Shown: positions 15,182-24,605, counted from the first letter of the stretch. The stretch: 64,000 nt of DNA from Marisediminitalea oceani (GCF_003731635.1 NZ_RCUA01000012.1:1-64000); one strand, 5' to 3'. The notes: generated from the sequence alone by a model not told the origin. Program-made: numbers and translations.

Positions 15182-17071
15182 TTAACGTTTCTGGCGAATA
15201 AACTCAGCGAGCTTGCTGCCGCTAATCAGTTTAAAGTTTTGAGGGGCGGTTGGCATTACGTTGCGGCCATCCTGAACCACCATAAGTCCGTCCGGGAACT
15301 GCGGTCCGAGAGCAGTTGAGGTGACTTCCAGACCGTCGGTTTCGGATACGCCATCAATTTGTCTGGCACCGTTGATACCGACCCGGAAGGTTCCCAGCAA
15401 ACGGTTACCATCATCAAGCGCATACACCGTAAACCGGCTGTTGCCCTGACTGGAGGCTACCAGATAGCGCTCATCTTCCAGTGTATAAATACCCATGCCT
15501 TCAATATCGGCTTCAACATCCGCTCCCACAGTGGCAATCAGACGTGGTGCGCTGAGCGGCTGTGATAGCGCCTTTTGCCATATGCCTGCGGCTTCCTCTC
15601 CCATGTAGAGTACTTGTCTGGCATCATCAACTACACATCCCTCCGGCTGGCTGGGCAGGGTAAACTCACTAACGAGCTCTGCTGCAGGGCCGTCCCCGCT
15701 AAAAGTGAAGGCATATTGCTGATAGCGACCGTCGGTATCGTTAATAAACGTATGCAACCGACCATCGATAACCCCATTGCATAAGCCGTAAACATCCGAC
15801 AAGGTTGTTGGGAGTTCAGCGGCGTGAGTTACCTCACCGGTAGCGGAGATGTAATATACCGATAACGTTTGTGATGAACGGTTGCTGGCAACGGCGATAT
15901 CCTGCTTGCCGGCCGGCGTATCAATCTGATAACGCACATCCACATTATTGACCCGGCCGGTAGGCAATGATTGTAACTGCTCACCTGTTAGTGAATAGAC
16001 ATTGAGTCCGTATTTTTTATCGGTGCCCAACACCAGGCTCGCAGAAGGATTGAGACGGTTTACCCAGATAGCCGGATCATCAGCGGCATCGCCATAGCGG
16101 TTGACGGGTGTGGTTTGCACGTCGGCGCTTAAGGTATATACCTTATTGTTAGTGCTGGTGGCGGGGGCAGTATTATTAAGCGTAGCAGCGAGTAATTCGC
16201 CGCTGGCTTCATCAAAAGCGCCAAGATAAAGGGTATCGCCGGCCACGGCGGCACTGACTGATTTAAGCTCACGTTCTGCAGCCAGAGGCCATTGGCGGTT
16301 ACGCTGACCACGTTCATAAATTAGCGGTTGGTCGGTAGCCACTGCAAAATAGCGGCCATCTGTCAGGGCGGCTACCGATTCCAGTTCCGGGCCGCTGGAG
16401 AAGTAATCCAGAGTACGGGCATTTTCGCCTTCAGCGTCGCCACTGTAGTGCCAGATTCCGGTGCCTTCTTCGGCTATTAACAGCGTGTTGCTTTCATCTG
16501 TTACTGCGCAGGATGACAGATCCGGCCCTACCATCATTTTCCGGATTGGCGTGAGCTGCCAGTTCTGCCCGGTGTTCAGCAGGTAGTGCGACATCAGTCC
16601 CCGGGCATCGGAGCTGAACAGGTGTAGCGTATCGTCCTGACGGCTCAGACACAGGGTTTCACGGTCGGCAATATCTGAGGGTACCGATGCCTTTAAGTAA
16701 AACTCTCCGGTTGCAATATCGAGCGTCAGTAAATGCAGTTCTGAAGTATTCTGATCAATGGCGGCAATGGCAATGAGGTTGTCTGAGCCGGGCAAGAAAC
16801 GCCAGTCTGCCTGAGCTATGTGGTCGGTAAACTGGCTAATCTGCTGACCTTGTGGCGACACCCAGATAAGCCCCTCAGCTTCACTGGTGACCAGGTACCC
16901 TTTGAGTGTGTTGGTGACCACTGGTTTAAGGCTCTCACCGGCCACGGGGAGGGCACGCAGAGTTAAAGCTGACTCAGGTTCAGCTGGCTGAGTACTACCT
17001 GGATCACTGGCGGTACAGGCGCCCAGGGTGAGGCTGGCAATCAGCCCCAGAGTAAATTTAAGGGTTTTCAT
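15182..17071 (-). CDS. Beta-propeller 3-phytase, lipoprotein
   Basis: The protein is a predicted lipoprotein (lipobox LGAC, C19). The C-terminal half (about 312-625) is a complete beta-propeller phytase: DDPAIWVNRLNPSASLVLGTDK, the calcium-site segment GRVNNVDVRY, and the late PEGCVVDD and DIEGMGIYTLED blocks. The N-terminal half (about 30-310) is a second, weaker propeller that repeats the same pattern (SSCAVTDESNTLLIAEEGTGIW beside the C-terminal CVVDD...YMGEEAAGIW), so this is a double-domain enzyme. It should release phosphate from calcium-phytate at the cell surface. Its start overlaps the phosphatase stop by four bases, and it is the last gene after the TonB receptor and the phosphatase. 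Confidence 0.88.
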   Translation of the reverse strand: MKTLKFTLGLIASLTLGACTASDPGSTQPAEPESALTLRALPVAGESLKPVVTNTLKGYLVTSEAEGLIWVSPQGQQISQFTDHIAQADWRFLPGSDNLIAIAAIDQNTSELHLLTLDIATGEFYLKASVPSDIADRETLCLSRQDDTLHLFSSDARGLMSHYLLNTGQNWQLTPIRKMMVGPDLSSCAVTDESNTLLIAEEGTGIWHYSGDAEGENARTLDYFSSGPELESVAALTDGRYFAVATDQPLIYERGQRNRQWPLAAERELKSVSAAVAGDTLYLGAFDEASGELLAATLNNTAPATSTNNKVYTLSADVQTTPVNRYGDAADDPAIWVNRLNPSASLVLGTDKKYGLNVYSLTGEQLQSLPTGRVNNVDVRYQIDTPAGKQDIAVASNRSSQTLSVYYISATGEVTHAAELPTTLSDVYGLCNGVIDGRLHTFINDTDGRYQQYAFTFSGDGPAAELVSEFTLPSQPEGCVVDDARQVLYMGEEAAGIWQKALSQPLSAPRLIATVGADVEADIEGMGIYTLEDERYLVASSQGNSRFTVYALDDGNRLLGTFRVGINGARQIDGVSETDGLEVTSTALGPQFPDGLMVVQDGRNVMPTAPQNFKLISGSKLAEFIRQKR

Positions 17072-18069
17072 TGGGCTGACTCCCTGTTTTTATCCAGTGC
17101 ATACTGGTAGATGACTTCGCCCTTATCATCAATGAATTCAAGGGTGAACTGTTGTTGATTAACCCGCACTAAAGCAAAGCCGGCGGATGATTTGGCAAAC
17201 GCGGTAAACTCGCGCTGACCCACCGGGCGGATCTCAGAGCCGCCACCGGAAACAAAGTGTTCTACACTGCTGCCGGCAGGTTTATTATGTTGCAGATCAT
17301 GCTCATGTCCGGCGATATAGGCATCCACCTCGTACTGTTCCAGAAGTGGCTCTATAACGCCGCGCACAGCGCTGGTTTTACCGTACCGTTTACCACTGGA
17401 ATAAAGTGGGTGATGACCAATCACAATGGTCCAGTCGGCGTTTTTATGCCGCTTCAGGGTTTGCTCAAACCACGCCAGTTGGGCCTTGCTATCCTGACGC
17501 TGGGTTTCCTGATATTTGGCTTCGTGCTGGTAATCGGGATTAAGCGGGCTGGTATCTAAAAACACCAGGTGAACCGAACCACCTTCTTCCAGGCTAATGA
17601 GCTTATCAAAGTACTGTGCCGGCATATTCCAGCGGCGGCTGACAGCCGAGTAATCGATTTGTGCCTGCCAGTTTCCGCGGTAGTCGTGATTGCCTAACAC
17701 CACGTACCAGTCGATAAACAGGTGCGGGCCATGATAAATATTCTCGTAGGAAGTCTGCCAGTAGGGGTCATTAACCGAAGCAATGCCGTTATCGTAAAAA
17801 TTATCGCCGGTGGAAATGATCATTTCGGCATCAAACTGATACGCAGCTATATCCATCCATTTGGCAACGCTTCGCTGGGCGAAATGGCCATTGCGGCCCC
17901 AGTCGCCGACCACCAGAAACGTATAGTTATCACCGCTTTCGGTTAATGAAGACTGGATCTGATTGGTCTGGTAATAGTGCTCACCCAAGACTTCCTGCTG
18001 AGCAGACTGAGCCTGGGTCAGTGGCGCGCAAAGCATCGTGGTGAGTGTAAGTAATTGTATGAGTTTCAT
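17068..18069 (-). CDS. Secreted purple-acid-type metallophosphatase
   Basis: The protein has a signal peptide (about 1-20, ending LTQA) and all metallophosphoesterase motifs in order: GDW (55-57), GDNFYDNG (88-95), GNHDYRGN (126-133), GHHPLYSSG near 218 and GHEHD near 255. The pattern GDW...GDNFYDNG is that of the small, tartrate-resistant acid phosphatase (ACP5) type with a two-metal centre. It should act in the periplasm on phosphomonoesters, probably the lower inositol phosphates left by the coupled phytase. It lies 52 bp after the TonB receptor and overlaps the phytase start by four bases. Confidence 0.9.
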   Translation of the reverse strand: MKLIQLLTLTTMLCAPLTQAQSAQQEVLGEHYYQTNQIQSSLTESGDNYTFLVVGDWGRNGHFAQRSVAKWMDIAAYQFDAEMIISTGDNFYDNGIASVNDPYWQTSYENIYHGPHLFIDWYVVLGNHDYRGNWQAQIDYSAVSRRWNMPAQYFDKLISLEEGGSVHLVFLDTSPLNPDYQHEAKYQETQRQDSKAQLAWFEQTLKRHKNADWTIVIGHHPLYSSGKRYGKTSAVRGVIEPLLEQYEVDAYIAGHEHDLQHNKPAGSSVEHFVSGGGSEIRPVGQREFTAFAKSSAGFALVRVNQQQFTLEFIDDKGEVIYQYALDKNRESAQ

Positions 18070-18121
18070 TGAAAACCTTAAGATTCAGGCGGGCATTAGC
18101 CCGCCTTATTACCGATAGAGC

Positions 18122-20815
18122 TTAGAGCTGCCAGTTAAAACCAATTTCGAAGGTACGGCCGTACTCTTCGTACTGGGCATTCTGACTACGACGGTCGAAG
18201 TAGTGATAGTAAGGCTCGTCGTTAATATTGATGGCGTTGAAATACACCGTCAGATCCTGGTTGATATAGTATTTACCCATAAAATCGAACTGCTGGTGGG
18301 CATCTTCCATGCGCAACATGTCACCGTCGATTTCTTCCAGGTTCTTACTCTTGTAGGTCATAGCCAGACGCAGACTCCAGTCGTTGTCTTCGTAACCTAC
18401 GGTCAGGTTGCCAACGGTATCAGACTGGTTAGGCAGGCTGGTTTTATACTCTTCACCGTCCAGCAGCGTGGTGGCATCAGAGGATGAGAAGGTGCCGTTA
18501 GCAGAGAGTAACAAGCCGTTATCAAAGGCTTTAACCCACGACAGTTCCAAACCAGTGAGATCGGCGGTTTCACCATTGCGCGGCTGAATGACTTCGTCGT
18601 AACCTTCCCAGCCCTGCATACCTGCTACATCGGCGTAGATCACGAAGTTATCGATTTGCTTGTAGAATAAACCGGCAGACAGCACGCCAATCTGACCCGG
18701 ATAATATTCTACCGACAGGTCGAAGTTTTCTGACTCGTAGGGCAGTAATTGCGGGTTACCTACTTCGGCTTCACGCTCGGTCACAAACACGCCATCGTCT
18801 TCTTCGGTTTTGCTTTCAATAATCTGGAAAGCGGCCGATTCTTCAAAGCCTGGGCGTGAAATTGTCTGGGTATAAGCACCACGAACAATCAGTTTTTCTG
18901 AGATGTTGTACTTAACGTTAATACTTGGCAGGAAGTGGTCGTAACTGCGCTCTGACTGCCATGGCGTGTTGACTACGTCTTCAACGTCATTTTGTTCATC
19001 TTCAATCAGCTCAACGCGCATGCCGGAAGTATCGAAGTCGGTTTTCTCATAACGAACACCGGCCACAATGTGCACATCGTTAATATCAAAGGTGCCCATA
19101 AAGTAGGCAGCAAAGATATCTTCATTGGTTTCGTAAGACGCGCCATTTGACTCAAGCTCTGAGTCCAGATCGGCCAGCTCCAGCGAACCACGGTTTTGGT
19201 TGAAATAGGTGCGCATCTCGCCACGGTTAAGGCCTGGTCCAAAGTCACCCAGCCCCCAGTCTACGTCGCTGGCAGCAAACTGCGTGGGATCCATGTCATC
19301 AAAGTCACCGTCGTAAATGTAGATGTTGCTGTCGACGGTTTTAGTACGGGTACGGTATTTCACACCGGCTTTGATTTCGCTGAGATAGGGGTCTTCGGCA
19401 AAAGTTTTGCTCAGGTTCGCTTTAATGCTGTTTTCAGTATCCTTCGCGTAGTTATCCTCAAAGCTAATTTCGTCGACCTCGTAGTTATTGAAGTCATTCA
19501 CCGAGTCGGCGTAGGTAATGCTGGGGATTACCCGCTCCATATCACCCTCGATACTGTCGTCTTCGGTGATAAAGGTGTAGTAAAGGGCATCCGGCTCATC
19601 TTCATCAGATTTAGCGTAACCAAGCTGATAATCGAAAGTCCACTCACCGCGCACGTGCTCACCGCCGGCAGCGAGGGTAAGAATAGACTGGGCTTCGTAA
19701 CGATCTTTCGACTCACGCTCCACCTCAGAGTCTTCGCCGTCAAACACAAAGGTATTGCGCTGACGATACTCTTCGTCAGAGAATTCACTGTACAGAGTGC
19801 GCAGAAAATAAGAGTTGTTGAAGTCTGGGCGGTAGTCGAGGTTCACCGCTGCCCCTAAGCGTTCACGGGTAATGGTGTAATGACGTTGTTCAATTTCGTC
19901 ATCCGCGTTGGACTCAATGTTGTCTGAACCAAAATCCCGTTTGAAATAAGATAGGGCTGCCGCCACACCAAAAGTATCGTTCCACAGATTGGTGTAGGTA
20001 CCGGAAAGTTTCGGGCTCATCTCATCGCGCAATTCGTTCTGGCTCAACTGACCCGATAAACTGGCAGTCTGGCCTTTACGGTCAAAGGCACTTACTGATT
20101 TCACTTCTACCGAACCACCAATCGCGTCGCCGTCCATATCCGACGTTACAGACTTAGACACTTCCAGGGTCTGGATGAGCTCAGATGGGATCACGTCCAG
20201 AGCAACTGAGCGAACTCCGCCCTCCGGAGAAGGTACGTTAAGGCCGTTGATGGTCACGTTATTCAGGTTAGGATCGATACCACGGATCCCCACGAAGCGG
20301 CCTTCACCCTGATCGCGTTCGATAGACAAACCAGGCAGGCGTTGCAGTGATTCGGCGGCGTTCTGATCAGGGAACTGACCAATGGCATCGGCTGAAACAA
20401 TAGATTTAATGTTGTCAGCCATGCGTTGCTGATTGATAGCGCTGGCCTGGCCGCCACGCTGACCGCGAACCATAACCTCTTCCAGTGATTCAGTGGCACC
20501 TTCCAGAGTAATTATCGGCGTAATGTTTTCACCTTCGGTAAGAGTAATCTGGCGAGAAACCGGCTCTGCGCCTAAATAAGTGACTACCAGGGTGTAGTTA
20601 CCGGCCGGCAGGTTATTAAAACGAAAAGTGCCATCACGGCGGGAAAAGGTTTCCTGACCCAGCTCGGTAATTTCAATTTTTGCCCCGGCAAAAACGCGGT
20701 CCTGACTGCTGTTGGTCAACTGGCCAATTAAGCCGGCATTATCCGCTGCTATCGAAGCAAATGAGCAACAAACGGTACTGACAGCCAACGCCAGGCTGGA
20801 AATACGATTTTTCAT
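18122..20815 (-). CDS. TonB-dependent receptor with N-terminal carboxypeptidase-regulatory-like domain
   Basis: The 897-residue outer-membrane protein has a signal peptide (to about 25, SIAAD), a beta-sandwich domain of about 80 residues (LIGQLTNSSQ...GTFRFNNLPAGNYTLVVTYLG), then the plug (ADAIGQFPDQNAAESLQRLPGLS, IRGIDPNLNNVTINGL) and a 22-strand barrel ending YGRTFEIGFNWQL. It is the first gene of a unit with an acid phosphatase and a phytase, so the likely cargo is phytate, a lower inositol phosphate or their metal chelate. The frame extends upstream to 21001, but the signal peptide fixes the start at 20815. No Fur box was identified. Confidence 0.9.
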   Translation of the reverse strand: MKNRISSLALAVSTVCCSFASIAADNAGLIGQLTNSSQDRVFAGAKIEITELGQETFSRRDGTFRFNNLPAGNYTLVVTYLGAEPVSRQITLTEGENITPIITLEGATESLEEVMVRGQRGGQASAINQQRMADNIKSIVSADAIGQFPDQNAAESLQRLPGLSIERDQGEGRFVGIRGIDPNLNNVTINGLNVPSPEGGVRSVALDVIPSELIQTLEVSKSVTSDMDGDAIGGSVEVKSVSAFDRKGQTASLSGQLSQNELRDEMSPKLSGTYTNLWNDTFGVAAALSYFKRDFGSDNIESNADDEIEQRHYTITRERLGAAVNLDYRPDFNNSYFLRTLYSEFSDEEYRQRNTFVFDGEDSEVERESKDRYEAQSILTLAAGGEHVRGEWTFDYQLGYAKSDEDEPDALYYTFITEDDSIEGDMERVIPSITYADSVNDFNNYEVDEISFEDNYAKDTENSIKANLSKTFAEDPYLSEIKAGVKYRTRTKTVDSNIYIYDGDFDDMDPTQFAASDVDWGLGDFGPGLNRGEMRTYFNQNRGSLELADLDSELESNGASYETNEDIFAAYFMGTFDINDVHIVAGVRYEKTDFDTSGMRVELIEDEQNDVEDVVNTPWQSERSYDHFLPSINVKYNISEKLIVRGAYTQTISRPGFEESAAFQIIESKTEEDDGVFVTEREAEVGNPQLLPYESENFDLSVEYYPGQIGVLSAGLFYKQIDNFVIYADVAGMQGWEGYDEVIQPRNGETADLTGLELSWVKAFDNGLLLSANGTFSSSDATTLLDGEEYKTSLPNQSDTVGNLTVGYEDNDWSLRLAMTYKSKNLEEIDGDMLRMEDAHQQFDFMGKYYINQDLTVYFNAININDEPYYHYFDRRSQNAQYEEYGRTFEIGFNWQL

Positions 20816-21129
20816 GAGTGTTCTCTTAAGTTGTGTGTATGTGTTGGCGGCTACCGTAGAAAGCAAAAATGACAAATCGATGACGGCGTCAGGCGTAGTT
20901 GCCTGAAAAATAGCCGGAAACAGCCGAAAAAGCGCTTTTTTCAAACTAGGTGAGCCAAAATGACCCCCGTTCAACCCTTTGTTTATTAGCGAAAAAATCA
21001 AAATAAAACGGAAGAAAAGGGCTGCTTCATCACATCAGTGTCATATTCCTGAGCCAGAATGACCCCTATGATTACCGGCGTCTCAATTAACAATAGGCGC
21101 AGGTAAACACGTTTTTGCATGCGGAAAAG
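20816..21129. promoter_or_regulatory. Divergent regulatory region with repeated 17-mer
   Basis: The sequence TGAGCCARAATGACCCC occurs at 20951-20967 and 21050-21066 (one mismatch, same orientation, starts exactly 99 bp apart). Closer to the TonB receptor are an 11-bp palindrome TGACGGCGTCA (20881-20891) and an inverted repeat TCAGGC/GCCTGA (20889-20906). The region serves the phytase operon (minus) and the GGDEF-AraC pair (plus). No gene is present. Confidence 0.45.
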
Positions 21130-22032
21130 ATGATGGATTTTAGTTTATTAACACGTCACCGGGGCTTACTGGCATTTGTGGTACTGGTGTTGGGGTTGGC
21201 AGTAACGTTATGCGTTACCAATGGCCAGTTAAAAGATATCGCAGAAGTTGAATGGCTGGATGTCGTTGGCGAGGGCAGTATTTGCCTGCTCACTTTGTGC
21301 TGGATAACTGCAGTGATGATCAGCCGCCCACCGGGCAAGGTCACGGCGCTGCTGGTGGCGGGCCTGTCCTTTTTTAACTTCTCGGCCATGCTCGATGTGT
21401 TTGATGAATTTACCTTTTACAGCGACGCGGCTCATTGGCTCAGTGTGGTGGAGTCTATTCCGGCGGCAATGGGCATGATTGTGATGAGCATTGCGTTGTA
21501 CTGGTGGCATCAGGAACAGCTGGCGCTTAATAAACAGCTGCAACGCCGCGAAATGTGGTATCGCGCCCACGATCAAATCGATGTCATCACCCAGCTTTAC
21601 CGGGCCGACTACTGGCGAGCCAGAGCCATGGAGTTGCAGGAACAGGGCGTTAAGGCCGCAGTTGTGGTACTGGATATAAATGATTTTTCGCAGTTTAATC
21701 TGCGCTATGGCCATGCCGAAGGGGATCGGTTCTTAAAAGAAATTTCGCAGTTAATCGTGATGAACCTCAGAGCCGTCGACCTGGCTTGCCGCTATGCCGG
21801 CGACCGGTTTGTTATCCTGATGCCAGAAATTGCCGCGGAGGAGGCCAGCGAGTTTGCCCGTCAGTTAGAGTGCAGCATTCGCAACGTGGCATTCAGAAGT
21901 GGCGGCCAGACTACTGCGATTTTTCACTCAGTGCGCAGTGTCAGTGCCCAGTTACAACAGCAGGTAACGCTGGCTGAAATGATGGCTGGCCTTAATCGTC
22001 AGTTAGATGAGACTTCCCGGCAGGCAGCCTGA
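21130..22032 (+). CDS. Membrane protein with degenerate GGDEF domain
   Basis: About 300 residues. Four hydrophobic segments (near 13-30, 50-65, 72-88, 108-126) precede a short coiled stretch and a GGDEF-type domain (about 148-295). The substrate-side motif DINDFSQFNLRYGHAEGDRF is well kept, but the signature loop is AGDRF (223-227) instead of GGDEF, losing the conserved fourth-position acid, so diguanylate cyclase activity is doubtful; it may bind nucleotide or act as a sensor. The exact start is unclear: a TTG at 21115 and ATGs at 21130 and 21133 are in frame. It overlaps the AraC gene by one base (TGATG), indicating coupled translation. Confidence 0.8.
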   Translation: MMDFSLLTRHRGLLAFVVLVLGLAVTLCVTNGQLKDIAEVEWLDVVGEGSICLLTLCWITAVMISRPPGKVTALLVAGLSFFNFSAMLDVFDEFTFYSDAAHWLSVVESIPAAMGMIVMSIALYWWHQEQLALNKQLQRREMWYRAHDQIDVITQLYRADYWRARAMELQEQGVKAAVVVLDINDFSQFNLRYGHAEGDRFLKEISQLIVMNLRAVDLACRYAGDRFVILMPEIAAEEASEFARQLECSIRNVAFRSGGQTTAIFHSVRSVSAQLQQQVTLAEMMAGLNRQLDETSRQAA

Positions 22033-23036
22033 TGACGCACAACGCTTTGCTTACCCGCACCGATAAAGCTCTGCCAGCCCGCCAGCTTGCCCAAAGCCTG
22101 GTGCAGGTTGCGCTGGCCCGTGGTGCCCCGGAGCAAAAGCTGTTGCGTGGTACGGGAATATTTAGTGAAGACTTACTTACTGCAAAGCCTCTAAGCTGTA
22201 ATCAGCTACAACGCTTGTGCGGCAACGCTACCCAGCATTACAAAGGCTTTGACCTGGCCTTTCAGTTTGGGCATCATCTAGTGTCGGCATTTGTTAACGA
22301 CGCGCTGCCATACTTTACCCATGCGCGGAATTTTGGCGAATGCCTGCGGACACTGCCGTCTTTTCAGACCCGCCTTTACCCTTTTGTTTCTGCTTTTCGC
22401 TATGACGAGGGCGACGATATACTACTGGTTTTACAGGACGCCATGGGCAGTGGTAAGCAGTTTCGTTTTATGGCCGAAGCCTATTGCGCGGCGCTGGTGG
22501 CGCTGGCCCGGCACTGCACCGGTAAACGGCTGGCGCTGCATTTTTCTTTTCCCTTCGCCAGCCCGCGGCAGATCCAGGAATACGAAGAAGGACTGGGATT
22601 CAGACTGACTTTCGACCAGCCCTTCTTTACCATCAAAGTGGCTAGAGCAGAGCTGGCAACGCCGTGTTTACAGCCCAACCGCATGTTTAAGCAGTTTGCC
22701 TTGCGTCGTTTTCTGGAGCTGCGGGAGTATCGCGTAACCTTGCTTGATGCCGTGCGCTATCATCTGCGCCGCAGCAGCAATGCTACCTTGCCGGCTATTG
22801 CCGGAGAACTCGGCTTAAGCCCGGCGTCACTAAAACGCAAACTGGCGGATCACGACACCACCTTTAGTTTGTTGCACGACGATATTCGTCGCCAACAGGC
22901 CATCTATTACCTGCAGGTGCAAAAGCTCAATAACGAGCAGAGCGCGTTAAAAATGGCTTTTACGGATATCACTAACTTCCGCCGGGCTGTTAAGCGCTGG
23001 ACCGGCCTGACCCCCAGTCAGCTTCGAGAAGCGTAA
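22032..23036 (+). CDS. AraC-family transcriptional regulator (OruR/ArgR-like layout)
   Basis: The 334-residue protein has an N-terminal ligand domain of the type found in OruR-like AraC proteins (about 18-205) and a C-terminal pair of helix-turn-helices (about 235-333). The first is LPAIAGELGLSPASLKRKLADHD; the second is within ALKMAFTDITNFRRAVKRWTGLTPSQLRE, the usual AraC ending. It is translationally coupled to the membrane GGDEF-like protein upstream, so the two probably act together. The target is unknown; the divergent phytase operon is a candidate, since both share the regulatory region with the repeated 17-mer. Confidence 0.88.
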   Translation: MTHNALLTRTDKALPARQLAQSLVQVALARGAPEQKLLRGTGIFSEDLLTAKPLSCNQLQRLCGNATQHYKGFDLAFQFGHHLVSAFVNDALPYFTHARNFGECLRTLPSFQTRLYPFVSAFRYDEGDDILLVLQDAMGSGKQFRFMAEAYCAALVALARHCTGKRLALHFSFPFASPRQIQEYEEGLGFRLTFDQPFFTIKVARAELATPCLQPNRMFKQFALRRFLELREYRVTLLDAVRYHLRRSSNATLPAIAGELGLSPASLKRKLADHDTTFSLLHDDIRRQQAIYYLQVQKLNNEQSALKMAFTDITNFRRAVKRWTGLTPSQLREA

Positions 23037-23053
23037 TAGTAATTGAAACAAGA

Positions 23054-23075
23054 AGGCCACCCCGAAGGATGGCCT
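23054..23075. terminator. Hairpin between convergent araC-type and malic enzyme genes
   Basis: AGGCCA/TGGCCT with a further CC/GG pair inside and a GAA-type loop. There is no clear T tract on either strand. Confidence 0.5.
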
Positions 23076-23096
23076 GATAATGCGATTGGAATGGGA

Positions 23097-24335
23097 TTAC
23101 TGATAATCCGGCATCACTTCAAGACGTGCTACGCCTGAGTCGATAGCGGCCTGAGCCACGGCTCTGGCGATTCGGCTACACAGGCGCGGATCCATGGGTT
23201 TTGGAATGATGTAATCCTTACCAAAAGTCAGGCTGTCCACGTTACTGGCTTTTAATACCGATTCAGGTACCGGCTCTTTGGATACCGAACGCAGCGCTTC
23301 TACCGCAGCGACTTTCATTTCATCGTTAATGGCAGTTGCCCGAACATCCAGTGCACCACGGAAAATAAACGGGAAGCATAATACGTTATTTACCTGGTTA
23401 GGGTAGTCAGAGCGACCGGTAGCCATAATTAAATCAGTACGGGTAGCTAAAGCCACTTCAGGCTTAATTTCCGGATCCGGGTTAGAGCAGGCAAATACCA
23501 CCGGGTTAGGCGCCATCAGTTCCAGTGCCTCAGGCGGCAGTAAATCCGGGCCGGATACCCCAACAAAAATATCCGCGCCGTCCATTACGTCTTCAAGGGT
23601 GCGTTTGTCGGTGTTGTTGGCAAACAGCATCTTGTGCGGCGTGAGATCGTCACGGCGGGTATGAATAACCCCTTTACGGTCGAGCATATAAATGCGCTCA
23701 CGCTGGGCACCACATTTAATGAGTAATTCCATACAGGCAACGGCAGCGGCGCCGGCACCCATACAAACAATCTTAGCATCGCCGATTTCTTTGCCCTGAA
23801 TTTCCAGTGCGTTAAGCATACCGGCGGCTGTTACAATCGCGGTGCCGTGTTGGTCATCATGGAAAACCGGGATCTTACAGCGCTTGATCAGCTCCTGCTC
23901 AATCTCAAAGCATTCCGGCGCTTTAATATCTTCCAGATTAATGCCACCAAAGGTGTCGGCGATATTGGCTACCGTATTAATGAATTCTTCAGTGGTACGG
24001 TGTTTTACCTCGATATCAATCGAATCAAGGCCGGCGAAGCGTTTGAATAATAGCGCTTTACCTTCCATTACGGGCTTGGAGGCCAGTGGACCGAGGTTAC
24101 CTAGGCCTAGGATTGCGGTGCCGTTACTGATAACAGCAACCATATTGCCTTTGCCGGTATAGGTGTAAGCAGCGTTTGGATCTTCAGCTATTTCGCGGCA
24201 GGGTTCCGCTACGCCGGGGCTATAAGCCAGGGCGAGATCATCAACACTTTCTGCCGGTTTGGAGAGCTCTACGCGGATCTTGCCCGGCGTAGGTTTTGCG
24301 TGGTAGTCGAGGGCACGTTGGCGAAAATCTGACAT
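23097..24335 (-). CDS. NAD(P)-dependent malic enzyme, short form
   Basis: The 412-residue protein matches the catalytic half of MaeB-type malic enzymes: YSPGVAEPCREI (38-49), the catalytic Lys region GKALLFKRFAG, the metal/substrate motif FHDDQHGTAIV, and a Rossmann fold starting KIVCMGAGAAAVACMELL. It decarboxylates malate to pyruvate in the cytosol, supplying NAD(P)H. E. coli MaeB has an extra phosphotransacetylase-like domain, absent here, so acetyl-CoA-type allostery through that domain is not expected. The gene is monocistronic, convergent with the AraC gene, and followed by a hairpin. Confidence 0.93.
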   Translation of the reverse strand: MSDFRQRALDYHAKPTPGKIRVELSKPAESVDDLALAYSPGVAEPCREIAEDPNAAYTYTGKGNMVAVISNGTAILGLGNLGPLASKPVMEGKALLFKRFAGLDSIDIEVKHRTTEEFINTVANIADTFGGINLEDIKAPECFEIEQELIKRCKIPVFHDDQHGTAIVTAAGMLNALEIQGKEIGDAKIVCMGAGAAAVACMELLIKCGAQRERIYMLDRKGVIHTRRDDLTPHKMLFANNTDKRTLEDVMDGADIFVGVSGPDLLPPEALELMAPNPVVFACSNPDPEIKPEVALATRTDLIMATGRSDYPNQVNNVLCFPFIFRGALDVRATAINDEMKVAAVEALRSVSKEPVPESVLKASNVDSLTFGKDYIIPKPMDPRLCSRIARAVAQAAIDSGVARLEVMPDYQ

Positions 24336-24603
24336 TTTTGTAAGTCCTGTAATTTTTATCTTGTAAGCCAGTCGCTAGGTTATTGTTATTGTAGGCGAAC
24401 TGTATCACAGCGCATGTCATATGGCATGGTATCTATCAACCGAAAAAGTGATAGCACCTTACAAACTTGTGAATGTTATCTAACATAACGCGAACAGGCT
24501 TTGAACGCCACGTTGCCGAAGAAATAATCGTAATTTGTTTTACTTATGGAAATTGGCTTTACCATTACCCTAATCAATTAACATAATGATAAAAAACAGG
24601 CAT
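24336..24603. promoter_or_regulatory. Malic enzyme upstream region
   Basis: About 270 bp without a gene, AT-rich. It contains the short palindrome ATGTTATCTAACAT (near 24473-24486) and a region of partial symmetry around CATATG near 24420. The promoter of malic enzyme must lie here. Nothing else was recognised. Confidence 0.3.
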
Positions 24604-24605
24604 AA

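Noticed and set aside
20816..21001. 62-residue extension of the phytase-operon receptor
   Set aside because: The signal peptide starts at 20815, and an N-terminal extension would prevent export. The extension also covers promoter-like DNA.
21038..21055. Possible Pho box (GTGTCAT-N4-CTGAGCC)
   Set aside because: The first half-site fits but the second matches only partly, and the orientation faces away from the phytase operon. Too weak to call without a matrix scan.
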